DNA of 64,000 nucleotides from Streptomyces kurssanovii (GTDB lineage: Bacteria; Actinomycetota; Actinomycetes; Streptomycetales; Streptomycetaceae): positions 1-64,000 of the forward strand of contig NZ_BMTN01000020.1 of the NCBI RefSeq assembly GCF_014649695.1, given 5' to 3'. The translations under genes were made by a program, and so were the position numbers. Below the pieces are notes generated by a model that made no database searches, was not told where the DNA came from, and saw only the letters and a list, made by a program, of their open reading frames with translations. Numbering within the stretch: position 1 is the first letter of the stretch; each line of letters starts with the position of its first letter. This document shows positions 8,217 through 18,397 of this stretch, piece after piece.

Positions 8217-8577
8217 GAGAGGAGTCCTTCCGAGGGAGTCGAACGCCGTGGAGTCCCGCCGCGGGGTGCTCGCGGACCCGGTGCTCCCGCCGGCGGAACC
8301 CGTGCTCCCGCCGGTCGGCGGGAGGGCGAAGGGTTCATGCCGCAACCATCGCGGGTGCGCCGGTCCCGCACCATCGGTCCCAGCACCCATTTACCGGGGG
8401 GCGGGCAGTGCATACGGCGCGGGGCGATGAGCCCGTCGACCGGCGCGGATGGCTGCCGCTGCCGATCGACACGCGCTCTTGGGACGCGGCAGGCTGGGCG
8501 GACCCGAGTGCGGGCCGAGCCCGGCGGTGACCCATAGTGGGTGGAACACCGCGAAGACTGTGGAGGTCCGGTAGGCC
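8217..8577. other. Divergent intergenic region with a short direct repeat
   Basis: This 361-bp region lies between the zinc-finger operon and the histidine kinase gene. It has a direct repeat of GTGCTCCCGCCGG (about 8281 and 8303), which creates the low-complexity extension of the zinc-finger frame. No gene or confident promoter hexamers were seen. Confidence 0.5.
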
Positions 8578-9564
8578 GTGTCGCTCTTCTGGCGGATTTT
8601 CGCCCTCAACGCGCTGGTCCTCGGCCTGGCGACGGCACTGCTGCTGTGGGCACCGGTGACCGTCTCGGTGCCGGTGCTGCTCACCGAGGCCGTCATCCTG
8701 GTGGGCGGCCTGGGCGTGATGCTGGTCGCCAACGCGGCCCTGCTCCGCATCGGACTGGCTCCCCTGGAGCGGCTCACCCGTCTCATGACCACCGTCGATC
8801 TGCTCCGCCCGGGCCAGCGGCTGCCGGGGCCGCCCGGGCGGGGCGGCGTCGCCGAACTGATCAGCACCTTCAACGACATGCTGGAGCGCCTGGAGACCGA
8901 ACGCGCCACCAGCAGCGCCCGTGCGCTGTCGGCGCAGGAGGCCGAACGCCGCCGTATCGCGCAGGAGCTGCACGACGAGGTGGGCCAGAGCATGACCGCG
9001 GTGCTGCTCGCGCTGAAACGTGTCGCCGACCGGTCCCCGGAGCCCCTGCGTGCCGAGGTGCGGCAGGCGCAGGAGACCACCCGCGAAAGCCTCGACGAGG
9101 TGCGCAGGCTGGCCCGCCGGCTGCGGCCCGGTGTGCTGGAGGATCTCGGCCTGGTCAGCGCGCTCACCGCGCTGAGCGCCGACTTCGCCACCCACACCGG
9201 ACTGCGCATCGAGCGCGACTTCGACCCCGGACTCCCGGCGCTCGCACGCGAGACGGAACTGGTGCTCTACCGCGTCGCCCAGGAGGGCCTGACCAACATC
9301 GCGCGTCACGCGGAGGCGGAGCACGTCCGGCTCGCCGTGCGCCGGGCACCCGGCGCGGTCGTGCTGAGCATCGCCGACGACGGCCGCGGCACCGGCCTCG
9401 CCCGGGAGGGCGCGGGGATCCGGGGCATGCGGGAACGGGCCCTGCTGATCGGCGCCACCCTCGACATCGCGCCGGGCGGCGCGGGCGGCACCCGGGTGTC
9501 CCTCTCCGTGCCCGACGACTCCGCCGGCACGGCGCGCGCCGGCAAGGAGGTGGCGTCGCCGTGA
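8578..9564 (+). CDS. NarL-family sensor histidine kinase
   Basis: Membrane sensor kinase, 328 aa from GTG 8578. Two helices (about 5-27 and 31-55) enclose almost no extracellular loop, so it may sense a membrane or intramembrane signal. A HAMP-like linker (about 53-106) leads to the HisKA_3 dimerisation motif RRIAQELHDEVGQ with His132 as phospho-acceptor. A C-terminal HATPase follows (N-box around EGLTNIARHAEAEHV, G-box DDGRGTG). It overlaps the response regulator gene by GTGA. Confidence 0.93.
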   Translation: MSLFWRIFALNALVLGLATALLLWAPVTVSVPVLLTEAVILVGGLGVMLVANAALLRIGLAPLERLTRLMTTVDLLRPGQRLPGPPGRGGVAELISTFNDMLERLETERATSSARALSAQEAERRRIAQELHDEVGQSMTAVLLALKRVADRSPEPLRAEVRQAQETTRESLDEVRRLARRLRPGVLEDLGLVSALTALSADFATHTGLRIERDFDPGLPALARETELVLYRVAQEGLTNIARHAEAEHVRLAVRRAPGAVVLSIADDGRGTGLAREGAGIRGMRERALLIGATLDIAPGGAGGTRVSLSVPDDSAGTARAGKEVASP

Positions 9565-10220
9565 CCGAGCCGGACGAGATCCGCATCCTGCTCGCCGACG
9601 ACCACGCCCTGGTGCGGCGCGGCGTGCGGCTGATCCTCGACGGCGAGCCCGGCCTCCGGGTCGTCGCGGAGGCCGGTGACGGCGCGGAGGCGATCGCCAT
9701 GGCCCGCAGCCACACCGTCGACCTGGCCGTCCTCGACATCGCCATGCCCCGCATGACCGGTCTGCAGGCCGCCCGTGAACTCGCGGCGATCCGGCCCGGA
9801 CTGCGCATCCTCATGCTGACGATGTACGACAACGAGCAGTACTTCTTCCAGGCGCTCAAGGCCGGGGCCTGCGGATACGTCCTGAAGTCCGTCGCGGACC
9901 GGGACCTGCTCGCGGCGTGCCGGGCCGCGATGCGCGGAGAGCCGTTCCTGTACCCGGGCGCGGTCACCGCTCTCATCCGCAACTACCTGGAGCGGGCCCG
10001 GCAGGGCCAGGAGACGCCCGACCAGATCCTTACCGCGCGCGAGGAGGAGGTCCTCAAACTCGTCGCGGAGGGCCGGTCCTCCAAGGACATCGGGGAGACC
10101 CTGTTCATCAGTGTCAAGACCGTTCAGCGCCATCGCGCGAACCTGCTGCGCAAGCTGGGTCTGCGCGACCGACTCGACCTGACCCGCTACGCGATCAGGG
10201 CCGGCCTCATCGAGCCTTGA
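9561..10220 (+). CDS. NarL/LuxR-family response regulator
   Basis: Partner of the preceding kinase, 219 aa. GTG 9561 is preceded by AAGGAGG with 10 nt spacing. The receiver domain has the acidic pair Asp13-Asp14, phospho-acceptor Asp59 (AVLDIAMP) and Lys in VLKSV. The C-terminal LuxR helix-turn-helix is clear (LTAREEEVLKLVAEGRSSKDI...SVKTVQRHRANL). The target regulon is unknown; no obvious adjacent output operon exists. Confidence 0.95.
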   Translation: MTEPDEIRILLADDHALVRRGVRLILDGEPGLRVVAEAGDGAEAIAMARSHTVDLAVLDIAMPRMTGLQAARELAAIRPGLRILMLTMYDNEQYFFQALKAGACGYVLKSVADRDLLAACRAAMRGEPFLYPGAVTALIRNYLERARQGQETPDQILTAREEEVLKLVAEGRSSKDIGETLFISVKTVQRHRANLLRKLGLRDRLDLTRYAIRAGLIEP

Positions 10221-10370
10221 CGCCGCTCGGTCCTCGGCGCGTCTCGCACCCTCACGGGCCTCGAACGCCGGCGCGGCTCCCACCCGCCTCGCGCTCCCGC
10301 CCGGTGCGGGAGCCCGTGCCGGAGTCCGTCGCCGGAGCCACGGAGGGGTGCCGGGACAGGAGGAAGGGCC

Positions 10371-10400
10371 GCCGACAGGGTCGCCGACAGGGTCGCCGAC
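10371..10400 (+). repeat. 12-bp tandem repeat
   Basis: GCCGACAGGGTC occurs at 10371-10382 and 10383-10394, followed by a half unit. It lies in the 261-bp gap after the response regulator and before the small ORF at 10482. No function is evident. Confidence 0.6.
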
Positions 10401-10481
10401 CGCACCTCCTACACTCGGTCACTGCTCTCGGCCGCGGTCGGCGCGGCACGAGGCGACCCCTGTGAAAGGACCCTGTTCGAG

Positions 10482-10634
10482 ATGAGTTCCGCAGACCGTA
10501 CCGAGGCACCGATCTACGCGGAGCTGGTGGAGGAGCGCGGCGACGTTCCCGCCGACGCCCGGCGGACCGCCGAGGAGACCCTGCGCGAGATGGGCCGCGT
10601 CATGGACTTCAGCGACGTGCTGGCGGGCCGCTAG
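10482..10634 (+). CDS. Small acidic hypothetical protein (50 aa)
   Basis: ATG 10482 is preceded by GAAAGGA (11 nt spacing) and starts MSSADRTEAPIYAELVEERG; the protein ends SDVLAGR. Almost every codon ends in G or C and the composition (Glu/Asp/Ala-rich, likely helical) is protein-like. I do not recognise the family. A GC-rich hairpin follows at 10664-10692, supporting a short independent transcription unit. Confidence 0.6.
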   Translation: MSSADRTEAPIYAELVEERGDVPADARRTAEETLREMGRVMDFSDVLAGR

Positions 10635-10663
10635 GACCCTCGTCGGGATCATGCCGGGCCCAC

Positions 10664-10692
10664 GGGCCCGCGCCGGCCGGGCCGGCGGGCCC
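10664..10692. terminator. GC-rich hairpin after the 50-aa ORF
   Basis: GGGCCCGCGCCGGCC (10664-10678) pairs with GGCCGGCGGGCCC (10680-10692) with a 2-nt bulge. It is a probable terminator 30 bp after the stop. Confidence 0.55.
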
Positions 10693-10800
10693 CGGAGGTT
10701 CCAGGCCCGCCGGTGACGTGCGCCACCGCTCCAAGAGCCCGCACCGGCCGTCGGCCGGGACCGCACGGCAGGGCCCTGTCGAGCCGCGAGCGATCACGGG

Positions 10801-13068
<2,268 letters not shown>

Positions 13069-13104
13069 CACGGCGGCGGGCGCACCGTCCGCCTCCCGCA
13101 CACC

Positions 13105-13137
13105 CGCCCCGGCCGGCACTCGTGCCCGGCCGGGGCG
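13105..13137. terminator. icd terminator hairpin
   Basis: A stem of about 15 bp with one bulged base (CGCCCCGGCCGGCAC with its complement) begins 37 bp after the icd stop. Confidence 0.75.
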
Positions 13138-13288
13138 GTCCGCGTCCGCACGGGAACACGCGAGCGCGCGTACACGGGAGCACCGGAGCGCGGGAACACG
13201 GCAGCCCCGCACGGCAGTTGACGTGAGGACATGCCGGCCGGGCACGGCCCGGACGGCGGCCGACCGTGGACGCACAAAGGAGTCACCC

Positions 13289-13717
13289 GTGGCACTCAGC
13301 CGTGAGGACCGAGAGAAGTTCCTGGCAGAGCCGCTCGTCGCCGCGCTGGCGGTCGACGCGGGGGAGGACGGCAGGGCGCCCCTGACGGTGCCGATCTGGT
13401 ACCAGTACGAACCGGGCGGCGACATCTGGGTCATGACCGCCCGCGACTCCCGCAAGGCGAAGGCGATCGAGGCTGCCGGCCGCTTCACGCTCATGGTCGA
13501 CCGCGTCGAGCCGACGGTCCGCTACGTCTCGGTCGAGGGCCCCGTCGTCGAGAGCGTCCCGGCCACCCGGGAGCATCTGGTGGAGATCTCCGCCCGCTAT
13601 CTCGACCCCGCGAAGGTCGACGCCTATGTCGACTTCGCCTGGAAGGAGCACGGGGAGCAGATGATCATCCGGATGCGCCCGCAGCGCTGGATCAGCTCGG
13701 ACCTCGGCGAGGCATGA
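13289..13717 (+). CDS. Pyridoxamine 5'-phosphate oxidase-fold flavoprotein
   Basis: A 142-aa protein from GTG 13289, with AAAGGAG 6 nt upstream; the frame extends to 13223 without a better start. It has the split-barrel PPOX/F420-binding fold: VAALAVDAGEDGRAPLTVPIWYQY, then DIWVMTARDSRKAKAIEAAGRFTLMVD, and RYVSVEGPV, typical of the TIGR03618/FDOR-B type. It probably binds F420 or FMN and reduces small substrates. Neighbours give no pathway clue. It converges on the amino-acid binding lipoprotein gene. Confidence 0.85.
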   Translation: MALSREDREKFLAEPLVAALAVDAGEDGRAPLTVPIWYQYEPGGDIWVMTARDSRKAKAIEAAGRFTLMVDRVEPTVRYVSVEGPVVESVPATREHLVEISARYLDPAKVDAYVDFAWKEHGEQMIIRMRPQRWISSDLGEA

Positions 13718-13749
13718 CCGGGCCGACGAGCCGCAAGGCGTGACGTGAG

Positions 13750-13793
13750 CGGCCGCGGCGGGCGGCACCCTTCGGCACCGCCCGCCGCGGCCG
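13750..13793. terminator. Bidirectional terminator hairpin
   Basis: A perfect 16-bp stem (13750-13765 with 13778-13793) and 12-nt loop lie between two convergent genes. Confidence 0.85.
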
Positions 13794-13809
13794 TACGCCG
13801 TGTGTGCGG

Positions 13810-14730
13810 TCAGTCGCGCCGGACCATCGGCGGTCCCACGTAGTGGGAGCCGGACAGACCGAGTGTCGCGTCGTACGCCAGCTTGTAGTCGCCGTTCTCG
13901 TCGTGCGCCTGGAGCGCGTCGGAGACGGCGTCGCGCAGGGCCTCGTCGTCCTTGGCCATGCCGATGCCGTACGGCTCCTCCGTGAACGGCTGGCCGACGA
14001 CCTTCAACTTGCCGGCGTGCTGCGCGGCGTAGCCCTTGAGGATGGCGTCGTCGGTGGTGACGGCGTCGACCTTCCCCTCGAGCAGCTGTTTGACGCACTC
14101 GGTGTACTTGGGCGTCTCGACCGTCCGGGTGTTGTACTCCGGCTTCTTGATCTCACGGAGCGAGGTCGAGCCCTTGGCCGAGCAGACCGTCTTGCCCTCC
14201 AGCGAGAAGGGTCCCGCGATCGTCCGGTCGTTCTCGCGGATCAGGAGGTCGGCGCCCGCCATGTAGTAAGGGCCGGCGAAGGCGACCTTCTTCTTCCGCT
14301 CCTCGTTCATCGTGTACGTCCCGACATACAGATCGACCTCTCCGTTCGAGATCGCCGCCTCGCGGACGCCGGTGTCCACCGTCTTGAACTCGATCATGTC
14401 GGCGGAGAAGCCGAGGTCCGCGGCGATCATCTTGGCGATCTCGATGTCGAAGCCGGACCGGTTGCCCTTCTCGTCTTCGAAACCGAGGAAGGGCTGGTCG
14501 TTCTTGGCGCCGATGACGAGCTTTCCGGCCTTCTGCGCCCTCTCCAGCGTCGGCGAGTCGATGTCGACACCCGTGGCGACCTTGTAGGTGGGCAGCTTGG
14601 GCAGGTCCTCGGCTTTCGCCTGCAGGGTGGGACCGTCACCGGCGCTGTCGGAGCCGCCGCCGCACGCGGTTGCGGTGAGTGCGACCGCGAGCACGGTGAT
14701 CGCCGCGGCGGCGGACTTGTAGGCCTTCAT
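13810..14730 (-). CDS. Amino-acid ABC transporter substrate-binding lipoprotein (GluB-like), orphan
   Basis: Family 3 extracellular solute-binding protein, 306 aa. The signal peptide ends in lipobox TATAC (Cys23). The binding domain includes GKLVIGAKNDQPFLGFED, GFDIEIAKMIAADLGF and GEVDLYVGTYTMNEERKKKVAFAGPYY, typical of polar or acidic amino-acid binding proteins such as GluB. No permease or ATPase gene is adjacent, so it must use transport parts encoded elsewhere or act as a receptor. It lies downstream of the ceramidase gene on the same strand, separated by a hairpin. Confidence 0.9.
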   Translation of the reverse strand: MKAYKSAAAAITVLAVALTATACGGGSDSAGDGPTLQAKAEDLPKLPTYKVATGVDIDSPTLERAQKAGKLVIGAKNDQPFLGFEDEKGNRSGFDIEIAKMIAADLGFSADMIEFKTVDTGVREAAISNGEVDLYVGTYTMNEERKKKVAFAGPYYMAGADLLIRENDRTIAGPFSLEGKTVCSAKGSTSLREIKKPEYNTRTVETPKYTECVKQLLEGKVDAVTTDDAILKGYAAQHAGKLKVVGQPFTEEPYGIGMAKDDEALRDAVSDALQAHDENGDYKLAYDATLGLSGSHYVGPPMVRRD

Positions 14731-14855
14731 GGTGCGACATCCTTCACTCGATTTTGCGAGGAGAGTAAGGAGTCGATGGTCCGAGTGTCATTACATCTGA
14801 GCTGAACTTGAGCATCACATTCCGGATACGGCCGGGCGTACCAGGCCCGCGCCCG

Positions 14856-14889
14856 CGGCGCGCCCCGGCGATCGTGCCGCGGGGCGCGC
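14856..14889. terminator. Terminator hairpin after the ceramidase gene
   Basis: GGCGCGCCCCGGC (14856-14868) pairs with GCC..GGGGCGCGCC (14875-14889) with a 2-nt bulge and 6-nt loop, just past the ceramidase stop. Confidence 0.65.
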
Positions 14890-14903
14890 CCGTGGGGCGC
14901 GGT

Positions 14904-16982
14904 TCAGCCGACCCTGAAGGGCCGGGTGGCACCGCTGAAGCCGGTGATCCTGCCGATCAGGCTCTTGGCGTCACCGAAGTGCGCGATCCGGTACGTCCCT
15001 GCCTGCGTCCCCGGGGCCACCTTCCAGGTGACGACCGCCTTGGAGGTGCCGGTCACGCCGTTCAGCCGCACCCAGCGGTACGTGGTGTCCCAGTCGCCGT
15101 CGTCCAGCTGCCGGACCCACCGGCCGTCCACCAGCTTCTGCACCTCGAGGAACGTGCCTCCACGGCGCAGGTTGTTCTTCGGGTGGCCGGTCACGAACTC
15201 GGCGGTGACGGTGGCCCCCTGCCCGTACGGCCCGGCCGGCTCGACCAGTACGTCGCCGAACTTCCTTCCCGCCGGCGGGTTGTCCATCACCACGCCGGTC
15301 TGCAGCGACGTCTGACGGCCCGACTGGTCGGCCGGCGCCGGGCCGCGGTCGACGGTGGTGCCGTCCCTCAGCGAGGCCGCGAGCGAGGCGAACTCCTGCT
15401 GGTAGGCGGGCAGCGTGTACCGGCCGTAGAGCGTCGAGCCACCCTCGTACTGCTGGAGGTCGTACTCCTCCGGCGTGGTCACGTACTGGCTGTAGGCGCC
15501 CGCGTAGCCCTGCATGAGCACGTTCTCCAGCGGCACGCCCAGCTCCTCGGCGACCGTACGGCGGATGCGCAGGCCGGAGACGATCGTGTACTCGGCCGGG
15601 CCGGCCACCAGGTAGAACTGGCCGATCTTGACGATCTGCACCGGCAGGACCGTCGGCGTCGTCGGTGTCACCGCGTTGACCAGACCGGTGGGCACCAGGT
15701 TCGCCTTCGGGTACTGGCAGCTCACCAGCCACTCGGGCGGGTCGATGCCGAAGGGCTCCAGCAGCTTCGCCACCGGGCTGTTCATGCCCTCCGTGAAGCC
15801 GGGGATCGCGGGCCCGTCCTCCACGCTGCCCGCCAGCGTCGAGGCGCCCACCATGGCCGGACAGGTGCGGTGCTCCTTGCCGTCGGGGGTGTACTTCCCG
15901 TCGACGGTCACCTGCTCCATGTTCACGAACCGCATCCGGGAGTCGACACCGCCGCTGAGCGGGACGGCGGCGGCGTCGTAGATCTCCTGCGCCTTGCGGA
16001 ACTGCCGGTCACCGATGATCCGCGTGTTCTCGAACTCGTCCTCCGTCGGGCCCGAACCCGGCTTCAGATTCAGATTGGGCGACATGTCGCCGGCGTTGGT
16101 GTTGGGGAACGCCGCGACGAAGCCCTCCTTGTTCTCCAGATAGCGCACGCCCTTGTCGTCGTGCTCCCACTCGTACGCCGCGTAGCCCTTGTTGTCGGGG
16201 CTGAGCAGGGTGTTCTTGTTGGTGAGCGACGTGTTGTGGGTGGCGAACCAGCTGATGGCGCCGATGTCGCGGTCGCCCTGCCGGAAGCGCAGCACGGTCA
16301 TCGCCGGGTCGATCGCGCCGGGGAAGGCCGCCTTGTCGCCGGCCGGGTTCTTCTCGAAGGCCGTCCTCGACCGGTTGACGCTCGCGTCGGTCAACTCGCC
16401 CCTGCCAAGCGTGATGGTGCCTGGTGCGAGGTCCTCATGGGCCTCGGCCACCGACTCGACGATCCCGTCGACGATCGCCCGGTAGGTGTCCTTCTGGAAG
16501 CCGAGCGAGGCCAGGTTGTACGCGAGGTGGTGCGAGTGGCCGCCCGAACCGGCGTGCGTGTGGGTCGCGGAAAGCAGCACGTTCTGTTCGTTGTAGAGCG
16601 AGCCGTAGCGCGCTTTCAGTCCGGCGACGACCCCCTGCTGCACGGACTGGAAGATCATGGCCAGATCGGCGTTGACGTAGACGACCCGCTTACCGCCGAC
16701 CCGGTCGGCGACCACGAACGCCCGGGAGCGCTGCCGCTGATGGATGCCCGACGCCTTCTGCTCGAAGCTCGAGTAGCCCATCATGCCCACCTCGGCTGCC
16801 TCTCCCGTGACATCCGAGATGCCCCGGCCGACGAGGTACGTCGTGGGCTCCGGCACCGCGGCACCGGACGCCGGTGCCGCGCCGGCCGGTGCCGCTCCCG
16901 GTACGGCCGCCAGGGCCAGGGCGCCGAGCGACCCGGCGAGCAGCAGAGAGAGCGCCTTCGGGCTGGTTGTGGGGAACCGCAT
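14904..16982 (-). CDS. Secreted neutral/alkaline ceramidase
   Basis: Zinc amidohydrolase that splits ceramide into sphingosine and fatty acid; 692 aa. ATG 16982 follows GGGAGAAGGC and starts a signal peptide (MRFPTTSPKALSLLLAGSL... ending around AGAAPA); the frame is open further upstream to 17255 but that part is not protein-like. Family marks: YLVGRGISDVTGEAAEVGMMGYS at the mature N-terminus, metal-site region SATHTHAGSGGHSHH, and the nucleophile motif GDMSPN with Ser301. The C-terminal ~150 residues form the family's Ig-like domain. It is divergent from an AraC-type regulator. Streptomycetes are not known for sphingolipids, so the substrate is probably foreign lipid. Confidence 0.93.
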   Translation of the reverse strand: MRFPTTSPKALSLLLAGSLGALALAAVPGAAPAGAAPASGAAVPEPTTYLVGRGISDVTGEAAEVGMMGYSSFEQKASGIHQRQRSRAFVVADRVGGKRVVYVNADLAMIFQSVQQGVVAGLKARYGSLYNEQNVLLSATHTHAGSGGHSHHLAYNLASLGFQKDTYRAIVDGIVESVAEAHEDLAPGTITLGRGELTDASVNRSRTAFEKNPAGDKAAFPGAIDPAMTVLRFRQGDRDIGAISWFATHNTSLTNKNTLLSPDNKGYAAYEWEHDDKGVRYLENKEGFVAAFPNTNAGDMSPNLNLKPGSGPTEDEFENTRIIGDRQFRKAQEIYDAAAVPLSGGVDSRMRFVNMEQVTVDGKYTPDGKEHRTCPAMVGASTLAGSVEDGPAIPGFTEGMNSPVAKLLEPFGIDPPEWLVSCQYPKANLVPTGLVNAVTPTTPTVLPVQIVKIGQFYLVAGPAEYTIVSGLRIRRTVAEELGVPLENVLMQGYAGAYSQYVTTPEEYDLQQYEGGSTLYGRYTLPAYQQEFASLAASLRDGTTVDRGPAPADQSGRQTSLQTGVVMDNPPAGRKFGDVLVEPAGPYGQGATVTAEFVTGHPKNNLRRGGTFLEVQKLVDGRWVRQLDDGDWDTTYRWVRLNGVTGTSKAVVTWKVAPGTQAGTYRIAHFGDAKSLIGRITGFSGATRPFRVG

Positions 16983-17010
16983 GCCTTCTCCCTCGTGCCG
17001 GATACCGGTG

Positions 17011-17036
17011 CCGTCGGTGACAGGTGTGACCGACGG
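17011..17036. promoter_or_regulatory. Candidate operator between ceramidase and AraC-type genes
   Basis: CCGTCGGT (17011-17018) and ACCGACGG (17029-17036) form a perfect 8-bp inverted repeat around a 10-bp centre, 29 bp upstream of the ceramidase ATG in the 172-bp divergent region. A possible -10 (TACAGT, 17129-17134) for the regulator gene lies further on. Which protein binds is inference. Confidence 0.4.
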
Positions 17037-17154
17037 TAAGGGTGCCGGTCGGCCGGGGGAGAGGACCCAACCGGCCAGTAACGGGACTTCAGCGGCCACC
17101 AGGTCTGTCCCCCCGCGGCCGGAATCCCTACAGTGGCCGCCCGGAGGTGAGCCG

Positions 17155-18249
17155 ATGCCGTCGCACGAACCGGTACCCGAAGAGCGCACCCGCCGGCCGG
17201 CCGCTCCGCTCACCGCGGGACTGGCGGACCCCCGGTACGGGTCGGCCACCATCACGCCCCATCTCCTGCGCTACCTCACCCTCGTGGCGGCGGAACGAGG
17301 GCACGACCTCGGCCCTTCCCTGCACCGTGCGGGCCTGAGCGAGGCGGCCCTCAGCGCGGTGGACCAGCGGGTGTCCTACCGTCAGGGCAGCTCCGTGATC
17401 AGGGAGGCGATGCGGGACCTCGGCGATCCTTCGCTCGGCCTCGCCGTCGGCCGCCGCCAGCGGGTCACCGCGTGGGGGCTGGTCGGCCTCGGCCTCCAGG
17501 CGAGCCCGACCCTTCACGACGCCCTCCGGCTCGGCGTCCGCCACCACGGAGTCACCGGATCCATGCTCGACTACCGCATCGAGCCCGTGCCGGACGGCGC
17601 CGCCATCCTCGCGACCGCCCGGTACACCGACTCCGGCCTGCGGGCCTTTCTCCTCGAAGAGGCGTTCGGCAGCATCGTCGCCCTGATCAGGGACGCCTGG
17701 CACGAGGAGTTCGCACCGCACTCCCTCGCCGTACGGCACGCCCGCCCGCCGTACGGCGACGAGTACGAACGGTACTTCCGCTGTCCCGTCACCTTCGGCG
17801 CACCCGACGACCGGATCGTCTTCGGGCCGGCGTGCCTGAACAGCCCGCTGCCCGGCGCCGACGCGTACACCCTCGCCCAGGTCGTCGAGCTCCTCGACGC
17901 GGCACGCACGCGGCGCCGGGAGCGGCAGGACCTGGTGCAGGGACTGGAGGTGTCCGTCGCCCGCGGCCTGCCGCACGTCCCCCCTCTCGCCCAGCAGGCC
18001 CTGACACGCGGCATGAGCGAGCGGACGCTTCGCAGAAGACTGGCGGAGGACGGCACCAGCTACGAGGCGCTCGTCGACTCGGTCCGGCTCGTACGGGCGG
18101 AAGAACTGATGACGACCAGTGACCTTCCGCTGCACAGGATCGCGGCCATGCTCGGCTTCAGTGACGCCCGGACCCTGCGCCGCGCGGTGGCCCGCTGGTT
18201 CGGCACCAGCCCGTCGGCGCTGCGGGGATCGGCGGCCCGCCGCCAGTGA
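17155..18249 (+). CDS. AraC family transcriptional regulator (OruR/SphR-type architecture)
   Basis: A 364-aa regulator. ATG 17155 is preceded by GGAGGTGA. The N-terminal ~240 residues form the 'arabinose-binding domain of AraC' type found in OruR/ArgR-like regulators (GLSEAALSAVDQRVSYRQGSSVIREAMRDLGDPSLGLAVG...). The C-terminal double helix-turn-helix is canonical (MSERTLRRRLAEDGTSYEALVDSVRLVRAEELM, then HRIAAMLGFSDARTLRRAVARWFGTSPSALR). It is divergently paired with the ceramidase gene, so ceramide-derived sphingosine or lipid is a likely inducer by context. Confidence 0.93.
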   Translation: MPSHEPVPEERTRRPAAPLTAGLADPRYGSATITPHLLRYLTLVAAERGHDLGPSLHRAGLSEAALSAVDQRVSYRQGSSVIREAMRDLGDPSLGLAVGRRQRVTAWGLVGLGLQASPTLHDALRLGVRHHGVTGSMLDYRIEPVPDGAAILATARYTDSGLRAFLLEEAFGSIVALIRDAWHEEFAPHSLAVRHARPPYGDEYERYFRCPVTFGAPDDRIVFGPACLNSPLPGADAYTLAQVVELLDAARTRRRERQDLVQGLEVSVARGLPHVPPLAQQALTRGMSERTLRRRLAEDGTSYEALVDSVRLVRAEELMTTSDLPLHRIAAMLGFSDARTLRRAVARWFGTSPSALRGSAARRQ

Positions 18250-18397
18250 GCCCGCCCGTTGCGCCCCCTCTGTCCGGTCCGTCCGGCCGCCCGCGGGGGC
18301 TGTCCGCCCTCGGATGCGGATAGGGCACCGCAGTCCGGGGGCGCACAGGTGGCACCCGCCCCATACTTGATCCAGTGACGGCAGGGAAGGCGGTGCG

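Noticed and set aside
8217-8390. N-terminal extension of the second DksA/TraR protein
   Set aside because: It is a low-complexity translation of a direct repeat (GGSTGS) and ATG 8216 has a good ribosome site.
10371-10400. CRISPR-like array at the 12-bp repeats
   Set aside because: Unit length, lack of spacers and only 2.5 copies exclude a CRISPR array.
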